This document shows positions 36,342 through 47,083 of a DNA stretch of 64,000 bases, piece by piece; position 1 is the stretch's first letter, and the number at the start of each line of letters is the position of its first letter. The position numbers and the translations under genes were made by a program. The DNA is from Nageia nagi (Eukaryota > Pinophyta), in assembly GCA_050084985.1 (NCBI GenBank), contig JBITNC010000001.1:80228001-80292000 (forward strand). Reading direction: 5' to 3'. Below the pieces are notes generated by a model. The model saw nothing but the letters and a program-made list of their open reading frames with translations. It did not search any database and had not been told where the DNA came from.

Positions 36342-39256
36342 TCAATCTAATATTCCTCCCCCTTCTCTTCCTCCTGAACCCTCTAGCTCATCTGATGAAA
36401 GATCGATAAGATCAACAGCTTCAGTAAGATTGAATAATATATTCTTATCTAATGTAGATCCATTATTTGATGAAAGCAAACTTAGATCCATAGTATTTTT
36501 TTCTTTCCATAAGATATTTGGATCAAGTTTATGCTCCTTAATTGTCATTATATAAGCATTATTCATTTTCTTCAATTGGGCCATTTCATCCTTCATTTGA
36601 ATGGCTATTGTGACACTTTTTTTTGTAATTTTCAAATAAATTTTAAACATTTGAACATATTTTAACAATTTATCATACCTATCATACAATCAAATAATAA
36701 TACATAAATCATAAACATGGATATGAAAATATTTTCAAAATATAAACATAAAATATGTAAACATTGAAAGTAAGAAAGCAAATTGTTACCTCAGCTTGTT
36801 CCTTTTTCATCTTCACAATCTCTACCAAATTTTAATCTCTTGACCAAATTTCATAGTAAGCTTGGGCCTCTACATTTAAATTTTCCAAATGGTTACACAT
36901 AATACCTATAATGTTATCATTATATTCACATTGAACATTGACTGAACTTGCTTGTACTTGAGTCATCAAACTTTCTATTTTAGCAAGTTCATTCTCAATC
37001 AATTTGTACAAAGAATTACATTGAGAATGATTATGATAATGGGTATTAATTTCCTTTATCAATGCTTTGTCCCATACTTCCTATGTCTTTAAAATATTGA
37101 CTTTATCTAGGACAACATCATTCAGCTATGCCAATGTAGCATCTAAAACAAGTGTATTCAATGGAAAGTAGGTGAATTCATTTTTCATTTTACCAATAGT
37201 GTCATCCACATTTTGTGAAGGTGTTGTAGTACTTTTTTATTGTGAATGAAAAATAATAACTTGAATCTAACTGATATCATGGGTGTTCAACTATGGATTT
37301 GAACTAGTATCCATCCCTAAATAATCCACATCCAAAGGAAAGTTTCATAAAGCAAGAATACCAACACTTTGTACATCATCCAAATGTATATAAAAAAAGA
37401 AGACATTATTGATAAGTTCACTATTATGTGGCTTATGGAAGGAGCATCTTGTTGTATATTCAAATTTTTTCATGCTCTTCTTATGGAGATTGGAAGTGCA
37501 ATAGGAGGAAGAGTAGGCATGGGTGACCTCCTTTTTTGAGAACTAGATCTGCCACCTATATAAATTTTTTTTAATTATGAAATATGAATTCATTTTTATG
37601 GGATAACAAGTTTATATAAAACAAAATCCAAAACTAGTTACCTGATGGAGGTGTAGTGGATGTAGTTTGAAATGGCTGATTAGGTGAATCTGGAATATCT
37701 TGATCTTCAACTGTGATAACTTAAATAGAAACTAAATGAAAAATTAAAAATATTTAGTATCTATTTATAGACTAAAAGTCAATGTTAAAAATATATAAAT
37801 ATATCACACACATTTTTGTTCATACATCAATAGAATGCTACCACACAAAAATAGAATGCTATCTTGTAACCATATGGTAGTAGGTTGCTACCATGCAATT
37901 GCATCCTACTACCATACATTAGTAAAGTTTAATAAAAAAGATAAAAATAACAAATTTACTATATTACCTCCATTTGTTACATTTTCATCGAAGGATTTTC
38001 TTCTTTAACCACAAAATTTGAATGCCTATCAAGAAAGCTTGTCCTAGGAATAACAACATTTCCTTCTCCTACAACCATAACAATATGTTTAAAATTTAAA
38101 ATAATATAAATAATTTAATAAAAAAATATTAATTAAAATGTAAAATACCCATATTCATTAAACATTTACAAATGGCAGGAGGTGATGCATTCCTTGTCCT
38201 CCTTGTAGAGGATCATCTTAATATTAATGGACTTGAAGTGTTTGTAGACTCATTATCACTAACACCTTCTAGATGAACTCCTCTTAGTGTTTCTTCCCTT
38301 TTCTTTGATGTATTTTTCTATGAGATGCTGAAAAAATATAATTTAGTTAATATTCATAAAATTTTAAACATTCAAACATGTCAACTTAAAATCAAAAATA
38401 AATTTGATTTCTAAATACTTTGATTTCCTTAGTTGATAATGCTAGAGCTATCATTTACAAATCCAATATCATAGGAATTGGAGCTGTATTGATAGCATTA
38501 TGAAAAGCTTCATAATAAAGAGTTAAAATGTAATTTGCACATGATATAAAACTACTATCATTTTGAATGGTAAAAGACACATCATATTTATTTTTGTTTG
38601 AAATATATGAACACTAATCAAATTTTTGACCACTCAACAAACATAGGATGTAAACTATAGACCATAATGGAATGTTTGACATTCTACCTTGTAAAATAAT
38701 TATGGACTAAAAATTCACAATTGCTTTGAAGTAGTGATGGGGGGAGTTTTAGTAACCTATTCCTCTTTGTTTCGATATTTTGCACAAAAAAGATGGAAGT
38801 GATTAATCAATTAACTTTTAGTTATACATTAATATATAAAATTAATTAAAATGAAATTTGAAAAATAACTTACACATTATCGATTTGGATGTGGTAAGTT
38901 TCCTCTAAATACCTTTTGTCTTCTCCAGACAATAGAGCTTTAGAGGTAACTTGGCATTCATCATCACCATGATGTGGTAAATTAGTAAATGACTAATGTT
39001 TGTAACAAAAACTCCAAAGGAAAAGCTTCTTGATTTTGTAAACACATAAAACCTTGCTTCCTTGATATCATAAATGGCCATAAGATAGTCCTAGTAAATT
39101 TGTATCTATTTCAAATTGCAGCATAAAAGAGCCCTCTAAACCTTGTCTAGTCCACCCATTCTGAGTAATATTATGGGGTGAAATAAGATAAAGTACTAGG
39201 GCATGATATATTCTTATAGGAAAATTGATAGTTGGTGGATGATGAAGGTGGGACAT
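36342..39256 (-). pseudogene. Second gene of the hAT element, multi-exon, unknown function
   Basis: Not recognised. Seven coding-like segments follow each other on the minus strand, most bounded by GT and AG: 39,256-38,874 (starts MSHLHHPPTINFPIRIYHAL), about 38,790-38,419, 38,327-38,149, 38,068-37,968, 37,710-37,642, 37,555-36,790 and 36,678-36,342. The first exon ends at a good GTAAGT donor. The second reads PIPMILDL and SCANYILTLYYEAF. The middle exons are Ser/Thr/Pro-rich and basic (SSSQKRRSP). The last exons form a likely coiled coil (EMAQLKKMNNAYIM) and end with VDLIDLSSDELE, resembling a SUMO-interacting motif. There are few stops per exon. It faces the transposase tail to tail inside the element. 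An accessory role in transposition is my inference; a captured host gene is the alternative. Confidence 0.6.
37800..37925. repeat. Internal copies of the hAT 21-bp dyad motif
   Basis: Within an intron of the second gene lie several GCTACCA, ACCATATGGTAG and GTTGCTACCATGC strings, the same core as in the terminal arrays. Confidence 0.65.
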
Positions 39257-39559
39257 GGTTATAAAAAAGTAAAAACTATGGCTAAAGGTAAAATATTATA
39301 GGAAAAAGCAATGAAATGATAACTCTAACAAGTCAAATTATCTAAAACTACCACTAAAATATTACTTAGTGAAAAAGAAAAGCACATGGCATCTAGTTAT
39401 AGGCTAGAGAAAGGATTTGGGAGGAAAAGAGAGCTCTAGACAAGTGGGGAAAATGATAGAATGAAGAAAATGAGTCATGTAATGTGCATATATAGGTAAT
39501 TCACATGTGGTCCTTGATTTGGAAGTTAAAATGTGGGGGATTTGGTGGAATTGTATAGG

Positions 39560-39860
39560 TTTGCTACAGCAAAAGTTTGCTATCATGTAGACTACTATCG
39601 TACGATGATAAAATGCTACCGTATGATGGTAAGCTACTTCCATATGGTAGCAAGATGTTGTTGTGCAGTAGCAAGCTACTATCATGCAATAGAATACTAT
39701 TGTATGATGATAGACTACTATCTTATAATGGTAAGCTACTTCCATGTGGTAGCAAGTTGTTGTTGTGTGGTAGCAAGCTGTGATCTGCGATAGCAGACTG
39801 CTACTACCCAATAGCAATCTCTTACCATGTGGTAGTAGAAGCTAGCCTAATACCACCTGA
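39560..39860 (-). repeat. Right 21-bp subterminal array of the hAT element
   Basis: About twelve units of mostly 21 bases with cores such as CTACTTCCATATGGTAGCAAG, at the far end from the left array and sharing its GGTAGCAA core. It lies upstream of the second gene's ATG (39,256), so it may also act as that gene's promoter region. Open frames here on both strands are by-products of the repeat. The interval 39,861-40,021 is AT-rich. Confidence 0.82.
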
Positions 39861-40021
39861 CGGTAGTCTATTATTCCTTTCATCTAATTCACCAAAAAAA
39901 TTATACTTTTTTTTAGTAAATTCAAATTCTCCTTTATGTTTTAGAATTTTTAATTTAAAATCATCTCTACTATGAATCTAATTCACTTCAAATTTTCCAA
40001 GTTAGTTTTAAAAAAGGGCTC

Positions 40022-40036
40022 TTAAAATGATCTTTG
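40022..40036 (-). repeat. Right terminal inverted repeat of the hAT element
   Basis: TTAAAATGATCTTTG, the inverted counterpart of the left end, followed by ATAACCAT. Confidence 0.85.
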
Positions 40037-40044
40037 ATAACCAT

Positions 40045-40643
40045 GATATCAAATAATTATAGCTCAAATAGATCATCAAATTAAATGATATGGGTATGCA
40101 AGAATACCAAAATTCTAACATGAAACCATAGGATGATATTAGTCTAAATATACCTATATGCCATAAAAATGATATAAATAAGCAAATCTATATTGATTGA
40201 AGGGATATAATTCTCCACTTTAGATGCAAGATGTAACCTAAATTTATCAAAAACTATACAAAATCAAGAATTAATGATACCAAATCTCAAAGGAATAAAA
40301 CTTACCTCAATCTTCACATGTTAAAGTGAAATTTGAAGATTGGAAGGTGAATATCCATGGTGTCAATAGTTTGTTGTCACACTTAAAAGATGTTAGATCT
40401 TATCAACTCAAATCTTTGGATAAAGTGAAAATCCCCAAAACATAGTCTACATATTTTATTTATAGAAAAGACAATTATAGTTGTATAAATGACTATGAGG
40501 TCATTATGATTTTTTGAACAATTATGCAATCATTCAGATGATTAGGTTATGTGTTAGAATCTTTTTTATGCCTAACATTTTTTATTTTTTATATATATCT
40601 TTCTATCTTCTCTTACCAATATATGTTTTTGGGTTGTTTACCA
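40045..40643 (-). repeat. LTR copy B of Gypsy 3, right piece
   Basis: Continues the match to copy A (from about 27,790 to 28,400) after the hAT element. It ends TTACCA next to Gypsy 2 sequence. Confidence 0.75.
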
Positions 40644-40860
40644 CAAATCAAGAAGGAATATCAATATAGGTTTATCAATTAAGCAAATTATTATACCATT
40701 TATGCCCATAAAACTAGAAAATAGATTCCTTTGGTGATTGCAAGCCAAGTCAAAGGATTCATTAATACAAGTAAAAAGTTGATACTATTTATGGTCAGAG
40801 TTTTTAGTCAAACTATTACCATAAAAGGAATGCCAATTGTCCTATATGAATGAATTATAT
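40644..40860 (+). repeat. Duplicated protease-linker segment of Gypsy 2
   Basis: This 0.2-kb segment is a diverged copy of 42,185-42,395. Both contain ATCAATATAGGTT, CAAGCCAAGT(C/A)AAAGGATT and ATACTATTTATGGTCAGAG. Lying before gag, it is out of order and starts exactly where LTR copy B of Gypsy 3 ends. It is probably part of a different copy of the same family cut by the Gypsy 3 insertion. Confidence 0.8.
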
Positions 40861-40989
40861 TTTCTATAAAAAGATGAATAAATACCATGCTATTATTTTT
40901 CCTATAGATAAGATTGGAAGAAGACATATAATAAAAAATTCCATGAAGGAATTAGGATCAAGATGTCTTGTAATAAATTCTGATTTAAG

Positions 40990-41940
40990 TTCTAAGTTTT
41001 AGAGGAGATGTATTGTAATGGAGAGCAATATGATTAAGATCATGTAATTAATTCAAGTAAGACAAATCCAAGAGTATAAGAGAATAAATAACTTTCTTAG
41101 AATATCAGTTAGTGATGATGGCTCTTCTCATGCCACTACATCATTTTCATTAAAACTAGAGGCCAAATTTGAAATCCTTACTTTTAGAGGAGACATAGAT
41201 GCCAACAAGATCAATAATTTGTTGAAACAACTTAAGATACAATTTCAAATTCAATGTGTTCATAATGATATTAAAATAATTTCATTTTCATAATTAAAAA
41301 TGGGACATCATGCACTGGTTTGGTGGGAGATTCATGTATAATCCCTTAAGCATGAAAAAGAACCATACATCTCTTTTAGGGATAAATTCAAGAATATTTT
41401 AAGAGATCAATTATATTAATTGGGTGATCAACATCATGAAATAACAATTTCTCCATCAACAAAGAGGGTAATTAATCCAAGAACACACAACAAAATTTAG
41501 AACATTAGCAATTTTTGTTATGATTTCTCTTAATGATCCTCAAATTTTAATGAAGTACATTAAAAGTTTGCATAGTAATTTACAAAATCTTACTATGTTA
41601 TTTAACCTTACTAAATTTGAGCTAGTTTTAATACAAGATTAATAAATTAAAGAAGATATGAGGCAAAAAAAAACAAATATGAAACTTCTAAGAAGAATTC
41701 AAACAATATAGGGGCCCAAGAACAAGGTAAATATAATGATAAAGACAAAGGCAAACAAAAACAACAAGAAAAGAAAACTACAAATACTTCAAAGAGGAAG
41801 AGTGAAATTAGGAATTTTTCACATTGTGACAATAATGGACATTTTGATGATAAATGTTTCAAGCTTCAACCCAAATTATATCCTTATAAGAAGAAGAAGA
41901 AAAATATGAAAAGTTTATTCAATTTTTAATACTGATTCAT
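40990..41940 (+). pseudogene. Gypsy 2 gag
   Basis: Readable blocks are KLEAKFEILTFRGDIDANKI, MGHHALVWWEIHV, a matching helical part, and the knuckle SHCDNNGHFDDKC followed by FKLQP near 41,815-41,875. The first Cys of the knuckle reads as Ser. A basic tail follows. Several stops and one frame change are present. Confidence 0.75.
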
Positions 41941-42059
41941 AAATTAATTAGAATTCTAAAAGTTTAGTGGGAGAGTTGGGGTTGAATACATACAATAATC
42001 CACATACATATCCTCTTGTAGGGCACAACAATATTTCAAATTATAAATCACCAAATAAT

Positions 42060-42480
42060 ATAAGTTGCAATTTAGCATAAGTAAATATTATCATGATGAA
42101 ATGTTAATTTATGTAATTAATTTAGATATATGTTATTTTGTGCTTGGAAATCCATATTTATGTGATAGATATGCCTTATATTACATAAACAAAATCAATA
42201 TAGGTTGATCAATTAAGAAAAGTATTATTTCATTCATGCCCATCAAAATAAAAATTAGATGCCTTTGGTGACTACAAGCCAAGTAAAAGGATTCATTAAT
42301 ACAAGTAAAAAGTTCATACTATTTATGGTCAGAGTTTTTTTCAAATTGTTCCCATAAAAAGACTTCCAATGGTACAATATGCAATGTAAAAAGACCACCA
42401 AAAATATATTTCTAGGAGAATTAGATGTAGGGATTGTTGTAGGACTTTCAATAGGTGTTAGTAGATCCATCATGTTTACC
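42060..42480 (+). pseudogene. Gypsy 2 protease remainder and linker
   Basis: Reads YVINLDICYFVLGNPYLCDR (about 42,108-42,170), the end of a Gypsy aspartic protease, then the linker with QVKGFINTSKKFILFMV. The catalytic Asp region upstream is not recognisable. A minus-strand frame over 42,255-42,482 is antisense. Confidence 0.65.
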
Positions 42481-42639
42481 ACCTAAGTGAGATATTCAAT
42501 ATGAAATATAGTTTCTTCCTAATTTCCCTCTTCTTAATAGAGAGTTGTATCGATAATCAATTTTGGAGAAAGAGAAGATCAAAAATTCAATTCAAAAGTT
42601 AGTTAATTAGGGTTTTATTAGAATTAATACTTCACCATG

Positions 42640-43630
42640 TTGGTAATTTATTATTTTGGTACCAAAGAAGGATGGTTTGTGGAGGATATGCATTGACTAT
42701 AGGCATTTGAACAACATCATCATTAATGATCGCTATCCATTACCATGAATAAATGATCTTATGGATCAATTACAAGGGGCAAGATTCTTTTCCAAGTTGG
42801 AATTGATGAGTGGTTATCACCAAGTGAGGATGAAAGAAGAGGACATATGGAAAATAATCTTCAAAAGAGGATAAGGCCTATTTGAATGGCTTGTTTTACC
42901 ATTTGATTTGTATAATACATGAACCACATTTTTTAAGGTAATGAATGAATTCCTTAGACCTTTAATTAATTCTTTTATTTTTGTACACATGGATGATATT
43001 CTTGTGTATAGCCATACTTGGGAAGAAGTTATGATACATCTTAGAAAAGTAGTTCAAACATTACATGTTGTAAAAATTTTATTTAAAATAAGTAAATATG
43101 AGTTTGGAAAATAGTCTTTGGTGTATTTAGGCAAAAGTTTTGTGGTGGAAAACTCAAGATAAATCCCATGAAAAGTAGAGCCATTACAATTGGCCAAGGC
43201 TAAGATATACAATATAAACAAGGAATTTTCTTGGGGTTATTCTATATTTTAAGAAGTTTATTGTTAATTTCTCCAATATTTCTTTACCTTTACATGACAT
43301 AATAGGTAAGAGACAATGTTTTTCATGGGGGTATTCACAAAAAACCTTAATTTAATTTTCTTAAATACATGATTATTAATGCACCTATCTTAGTACTTCC
43401 TAATTTACAACAAATGTTTGAGATTGACACTCAATCTAGTGAGAATACTATGGTACTGATTTTTATGTAAGGGAGAAGATCAATTTATTATCATTTTAAG
43501 AAGTTTCATCCAACAATTTTAAATTATCCCACTTATAATAATGAGTTGTATGCTCTAGTTCAAGAGGTGAGGAAGTATAAGCATTATGTGATGAGAAGGA
43601 GATAATTATCCATAATAATAATCAACCATT
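42640..43630 (+). pseudogene. Gypsy 2 reverse transcriptase and RNase H
   Basis: Reads [16 protein letters not shown] (42,670-42,715), GARFFSKLELMSGYHQVRM, EWLVLPFDLYNT, FLRPLINSFIFVHMDDILVYS (active site about 42,970-43,010), then LVYLGKSFV. The active-site Tyr/Phe-Val reads as His-Met before DD. The RNase H part (43.3-43.62 kb) is very degraded. Confidence 0.8.
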
Positions 43631-43999
43631 GCTATAATATAAAAATTAATCAAATTTGTAACAAACATGAAATTATCGATGTATGGGATACTTTACTAGT
43701 TCTATTTGGTGCTAAAATACAAGAAAATCCAACTACAAATGAAATTATTGGCATGCTATCTAGGCCTCTTATTGCAGATAAAAGGAGTTTCATTGGTCTT
43801 AGTTCTAGATCAAAAGGATTAGTAGTGGTCCTTCACCATTATAATTTTATGAATATGATACTAATGCATTTTTATTCATTTGTTTAGGAGTCTTTTTAGG
43901 AAGCTAATTTATAGGATTCAAACTTTATGTATGAGTATCAAAGTTGAAACACTCATCTACACCAAATTGTAAAGGTATGGATGGGCATCATGTTGATTA

Positions 44000-45150
44000 T
44001 GGAATTCTTTGTAAATTGAATTTATTTTGTGTTCTTAATAGTGAAAGAGTTAAATTGATCAAAGGAAAAACATAAAAAACTAATCATCATTTTGGAGTTA
44101 GAAAGATGGTCCTAACTTTGCAAAGGTATTTGTATTGACCTAAAATCCAAGATCAAGTTGCAAAATACATTCGAGGATATGTTATGTATTGTGCAAGAAA
44201 GCCAAGTAATAAGAAACTAGTTTTGTATCATTGACTTCTTATTCATAATCATCCTTGGAAGAGTATATCAATGAATTTAATAGATGGGTTTCCTATGTCT
44301 AAAATGGGACATGATTATTCATTTATTATGGTGGATCATTTTAGCAAGATGTGTGTTTTGATTCCATATAAGAAGAATATTATGAGACAAGAAGTTGTAT
44401 ATCATTTTTTTTAATTATGTGTATGTTTTGTTTGATTTTCCTAATTTAATTATTTAAAATAAGGATTCATGATTTCTAGATAAATTTTATACCTATTTGT
44501 GGTAGAGAATAGATACAAGGTTGAAGAGGAGTACCAACTTTCATCCTCAAATGGATGGTTAAATTGAATTGGTAAATATAATAATTATTCAACTCTTTAT
44601 AGGCTATTATGGTGAGCATTCTAAGACTTGGGATTATCATATTGTCCACATTCTATATGCATACAAAAGGGCAATCCATAATTTTACAAGCAAAGCACCA
44701 TTTGAGATATATTTTGGCTATCTTCCTCTATCACCTTTTAATTATATTTTTAGATAATAATAGGATAAAGAAGTTTAAATTTTGATAGAAGATAGACAAG
44801 CTAAAATTTTTATCGATTAGATTAGGCAAGTTCATTTCAAAGTTTGAAAGAAACTTAAAGCAAGTCAAAGTAAGTACAAGTTGATACATGAAAAGCATAA
44901 GGTTGATTAAAAAGTTTAAGTGGGAGATCATGTTTGGTTATATCTTAGTAAAGATAGGTTGCAAATATGAACCAAGAAGTTGAAACCAATTAGATATGGA
45001 TGATTTCATTTTATGGAGCAAGTGAGATCACATTCAAGTTTGATTTACCCACTTACATGAATATTTATTTAGTCATGAATGTGGAAAACTTAAAATTTTT
45101 TTATCCATAAATATTGATTGAAGAAGAATAAGAAGATAATCACATTTTTC
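44000..45150 (+). pseudogene. Gypsy 2 integrase
   Basis: Fragments in several frames include the zinc-domain remnant around 44.1-44.2 kb, a core block near 44.28-44.35 kb and the segment DYHIVHILYAYKRAIHNF followed by KAPFEIYFGYLPLSP (44,569-44,757), typical of the end of the Gypsy integrase core. C-terminal sequence continues to about 45.15 kb. The region 43,631-43,999 is degraded linker. Confidence 0.72.
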
Positions 45151-45879
45151 CATCAGTTGAAGGCTTCATTCCTCACATCATGAATGCATTATAAGAAGAC
45201 TCATTTTTGTAAAAGAAGATGCATAGAAAAGGGAGGGATAAATAAGAAATTTGGTTGATTAGATTGAAGGAGAAAATGCTCAAACTGATTTGATTCTAGG
45301 AGTTGAGATTATCACAATCAATATTTAAGCTTGAAATTAGACATATCCATGTAGTTTAGTGATGTGGTGGTATAAGAAGTCTATTAGTAATGGTTTATTT
45401 CTTATCATATTTGGGCTTCTAGTGGTCCACATTATAGTTTCCTAGGAAATTGAACTATGAGAAGATATTTTTGGATTTGAATTATTTTCCTCTCCTGTAT
45501 ATTCCTAAAGGCTCTACATTTTGAGCTTGTTGAGGGATTGTGAAAGGTGTTTTGATGATTCTATGGGATTGTTGGAGTATGTTATTGACTATTTGAAGAT
45601 TTCGTATCTAATTCAAGGAGGTTACAGGTTGAAGAAGGAATTTTTCTATTCTACAATAGTGTCATGTCCATATTCTTCTTACTTATTATACCATTTGGTC
45701 CCCATAATGAAGAAGAGATGTTAAACTTGATGTTCATCAACATTAAGAGGAACTGGTAGAAATTTGTTTATGTTCCTTTATTTGATTATCATTTTTAATA
45801 TTTTTAATGATTTCCTTTAAGTATTTTACATCTTTTCAATGTAAAATTAGGGAATTCTGAGGTTAGGGAATTAATTCTG
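45151..45879. other. 3' sequence of Gypsy 2, no gene
   Basis: Probable 3' untranslated or LTR-derived sequence. A 67-codon frame at 45,521-45,724 has no known motif. The sequence changes abruptly at about 45,870 to CpG-rich DNA. Confidence 0.4.
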
Positions 45880-46600
45880 ATTGAGGCTATTAACCGCCTT
45901 CGTTACCTGTGTAAAGGATGGTAAACAGCCCGAGATCTGTATGAGAAAAGAAGCCGCCTCGTTTATTGAATTTCCGTCAGAAGTATAGTGATTAATACGC
46001 ATATAGGACATGCGGTTTTGGAATTCAGAGACATAAAAATGCTCGACGTCCAATTCAAGGACTACAAGAATGATTTTGGTGATTGTTCGTGCGAGATCTG
46101 CCAACAGGATCGTATACGTTGTAATAGTTTTGCTGAAACCCGATAGGAAGACTGCATTAGTTTTGTACTTGTATTAGAAGAAGATTACATGAGCATCGGA
46201 AAACAACATACCAGAATAGTGGATTTCCGTGTTGTGGCCATATTTTACTGCATATTTGAAACAATGAGTCTGAATGAGGTGGGTTGTGGATGCAGAAGCT
46301 CTTATAGACATTGTTGATGAAATAGCTATCAATGGGGTGTTCTGTGGCGGATCTTTGCTTGGCCTCCGCGGGCATGGCACATAGTTGTTGGAGGACTGAA
46401 TCTACGTCTTGAAGAAGAGTATCTGGAATTCCATGGTTGACAACTCTGAAAAATCCCCATTCTTGGCAAGCATTTTTCACTTTGGCAATGACCTCGTGAT
46501 AGTGGGCATCATGAGTTGTTTGTGCGAATGGTGAAAGGTCAATGAGAGGGAGAGCGGCTTCGAGACCAAGATCAGGGGAATTCTGCTGCGAGAACGGCAT
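45880..46600 (-). pseudogene. 2-oxoglutarate/Fe(II)-dependent dioxygenase, 5' fragment
   Basis: Exon 1 runs from the ATG at 46,600 to a GT donor after 46,212. It holds LPLIDLSPF (the conserved N-terminal motif of plant 2OG dioxygenases) and VKNACQEWGFFRVVNHGIP. A 79-base intron ends at 46,133. Exon 2 reads TITTYTILLADLARTITKI, then LDVEHFY and MRINHY. In another frame follows SHTDLGLFTILY, which carries the HxD iron-binding motif (45,935-45,943). One missing T in the run near 45,947 explains the frameshift. Sequence after the GNEGG block (about 45,885) is lost, so the distal His and the 2OG-binding Arg-x-Ser are absent. It resembles plant hormone- and specialised-metabolism dioxygenases; the substrate cannot be told. 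The upstream in-frame ATG at 46,678 adds a non-homologous extension, so I prefer 46,600. Confidence 0.85.
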
Positions 46601-47050
46601 GGTGGAAGAACTTTGGAAGGCAGATGACAGCCAAAAGATATGTAAAACGGCAGAAAGTATCACAAGAATACAGCACACGATGAACGTGGCCGGCAGTGGT
46701 GGGGTTTGTTATTAAAAAGCTAAGATAGTGTGACGGGTATCGAGGTGGAATGTTCTGAGCTGTGTTGGATAATCGAACAAGACAAATGACGACTTCCGGA
46801 AGGAATACCACCGTTAAAAGGGGCGAGGCGTGAGCCTAGAATCTATTATAGTAGGAGCTCCACCTATAAACCCTACTATATAATAGCTCTTCCCGGTCTT
46901 AGGGTTGGCGGTGTCTGAATGCCGAACATGTGATATGGGAACGGCACATAGGTTTATTGGTTAATGATGTTCGGTGCTTAGTATAGCCTCATCTTATATA
47001 ATAGTCTCACGATCATGTGTGTAAGTATAAAATTCTAAAATTGGAATAAT
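46601..47050 (-). promoter_or_regulatory. Upstream region of the dioxygenase fragment
   Basis: CpG-rich until about 46,960, unlike the rest of the window. TATATAAT strings lie at about 46,878 and 47,000; the first, read on the minus strand, could be a TATA box about 280 bases before the ATG. The pararetrovirus begins at the far end of this segment. Confidence 0.45.
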
Positions 47051-47083
47051 GTTGTAATCTCTTTTAATAAGAAGATTGATTTT

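Larger units (their letters stand above)
31769..40036 (+). mobile_element. hAT transposon, 8.27 kb, with two convergent genes
   Basis: The left end reads TAGGGATCATTTTAG and the reverse complement of the right end reads CAAAGATCATTTTAA, 11 of 15 identical. The octamer ATAACCAT occurs directly outside both ends (31,761-31,768 and 40,037-40,044), a perfect 8-bp target duplication, diagnostic of hAT. Rejoining the flanks restores the LTR seen at 27.3-28.4 kb. Inside are a plus-strand DUF4371-type transposase relic (32.64-35.27 kb), a minus-strand multi-exon gene (39.26-36.34 kb), arrays of 21-bp units near both ends and a repeat tract between the two gene tails. Stops in both genes show that this copy is dead. 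Confidence 0.93.
27260..40643 (-). mobile_element. Gypsy 3: internally deleted minus-strand Gypsy, right LTR split by a hAT element
   Basis: A 1.1-kb sequence occurs at 27,260-28,400 and again in two pieces at 31,241-31,768 and 40,045-40,643. The pieces join exactly at the hAT target duplication. Between the copies, 28,401-31,240 holds a minus-strand Gypsy gag relic and a primer-binding-like site next to the right copy, so I read the two copies as LTRs of one minus-strand element. Only gag remains of the coding region. The copies differ visibly more than the Gypsy 1 LTRs, so it is probably older. No clear target duplication was found. Confidence 0.72.
40644..45860 (+). mobile_element. Gypsy 2: heavily decayed plus-strand Ty3/Gypsy element
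   Basis: Plus-strand order gag with knuckle, protease, reverse transcriptase, RNase H and integrase, the Gypsy order with no extra RNase H seen. Stops and frame changes occur every few dozen codons, more than in Gypsy 1. No LTR pair could be delimited. The right part (45,151-45,860) is taken as 3' untranslated or LTR sequence running up to the CpG-rich dioxygenase segment. Confidence 0.78.

Noticed and set aside
39404-39817. Long minus-strand frame rich in His, Tyr and Cys, plus overlapping plus-strand frames
   Set aside because: Product of the 21-bp array at the right end of the hAT element. All frames stay open because the unit is a multiple of three.
46572-46811. 79-codon minus-strand frame upstream of the dioxygenase
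   Set aside because: Overlaps exon 1 in another frame and has no family resemblance; it is the leader of the dioxygenase segment.
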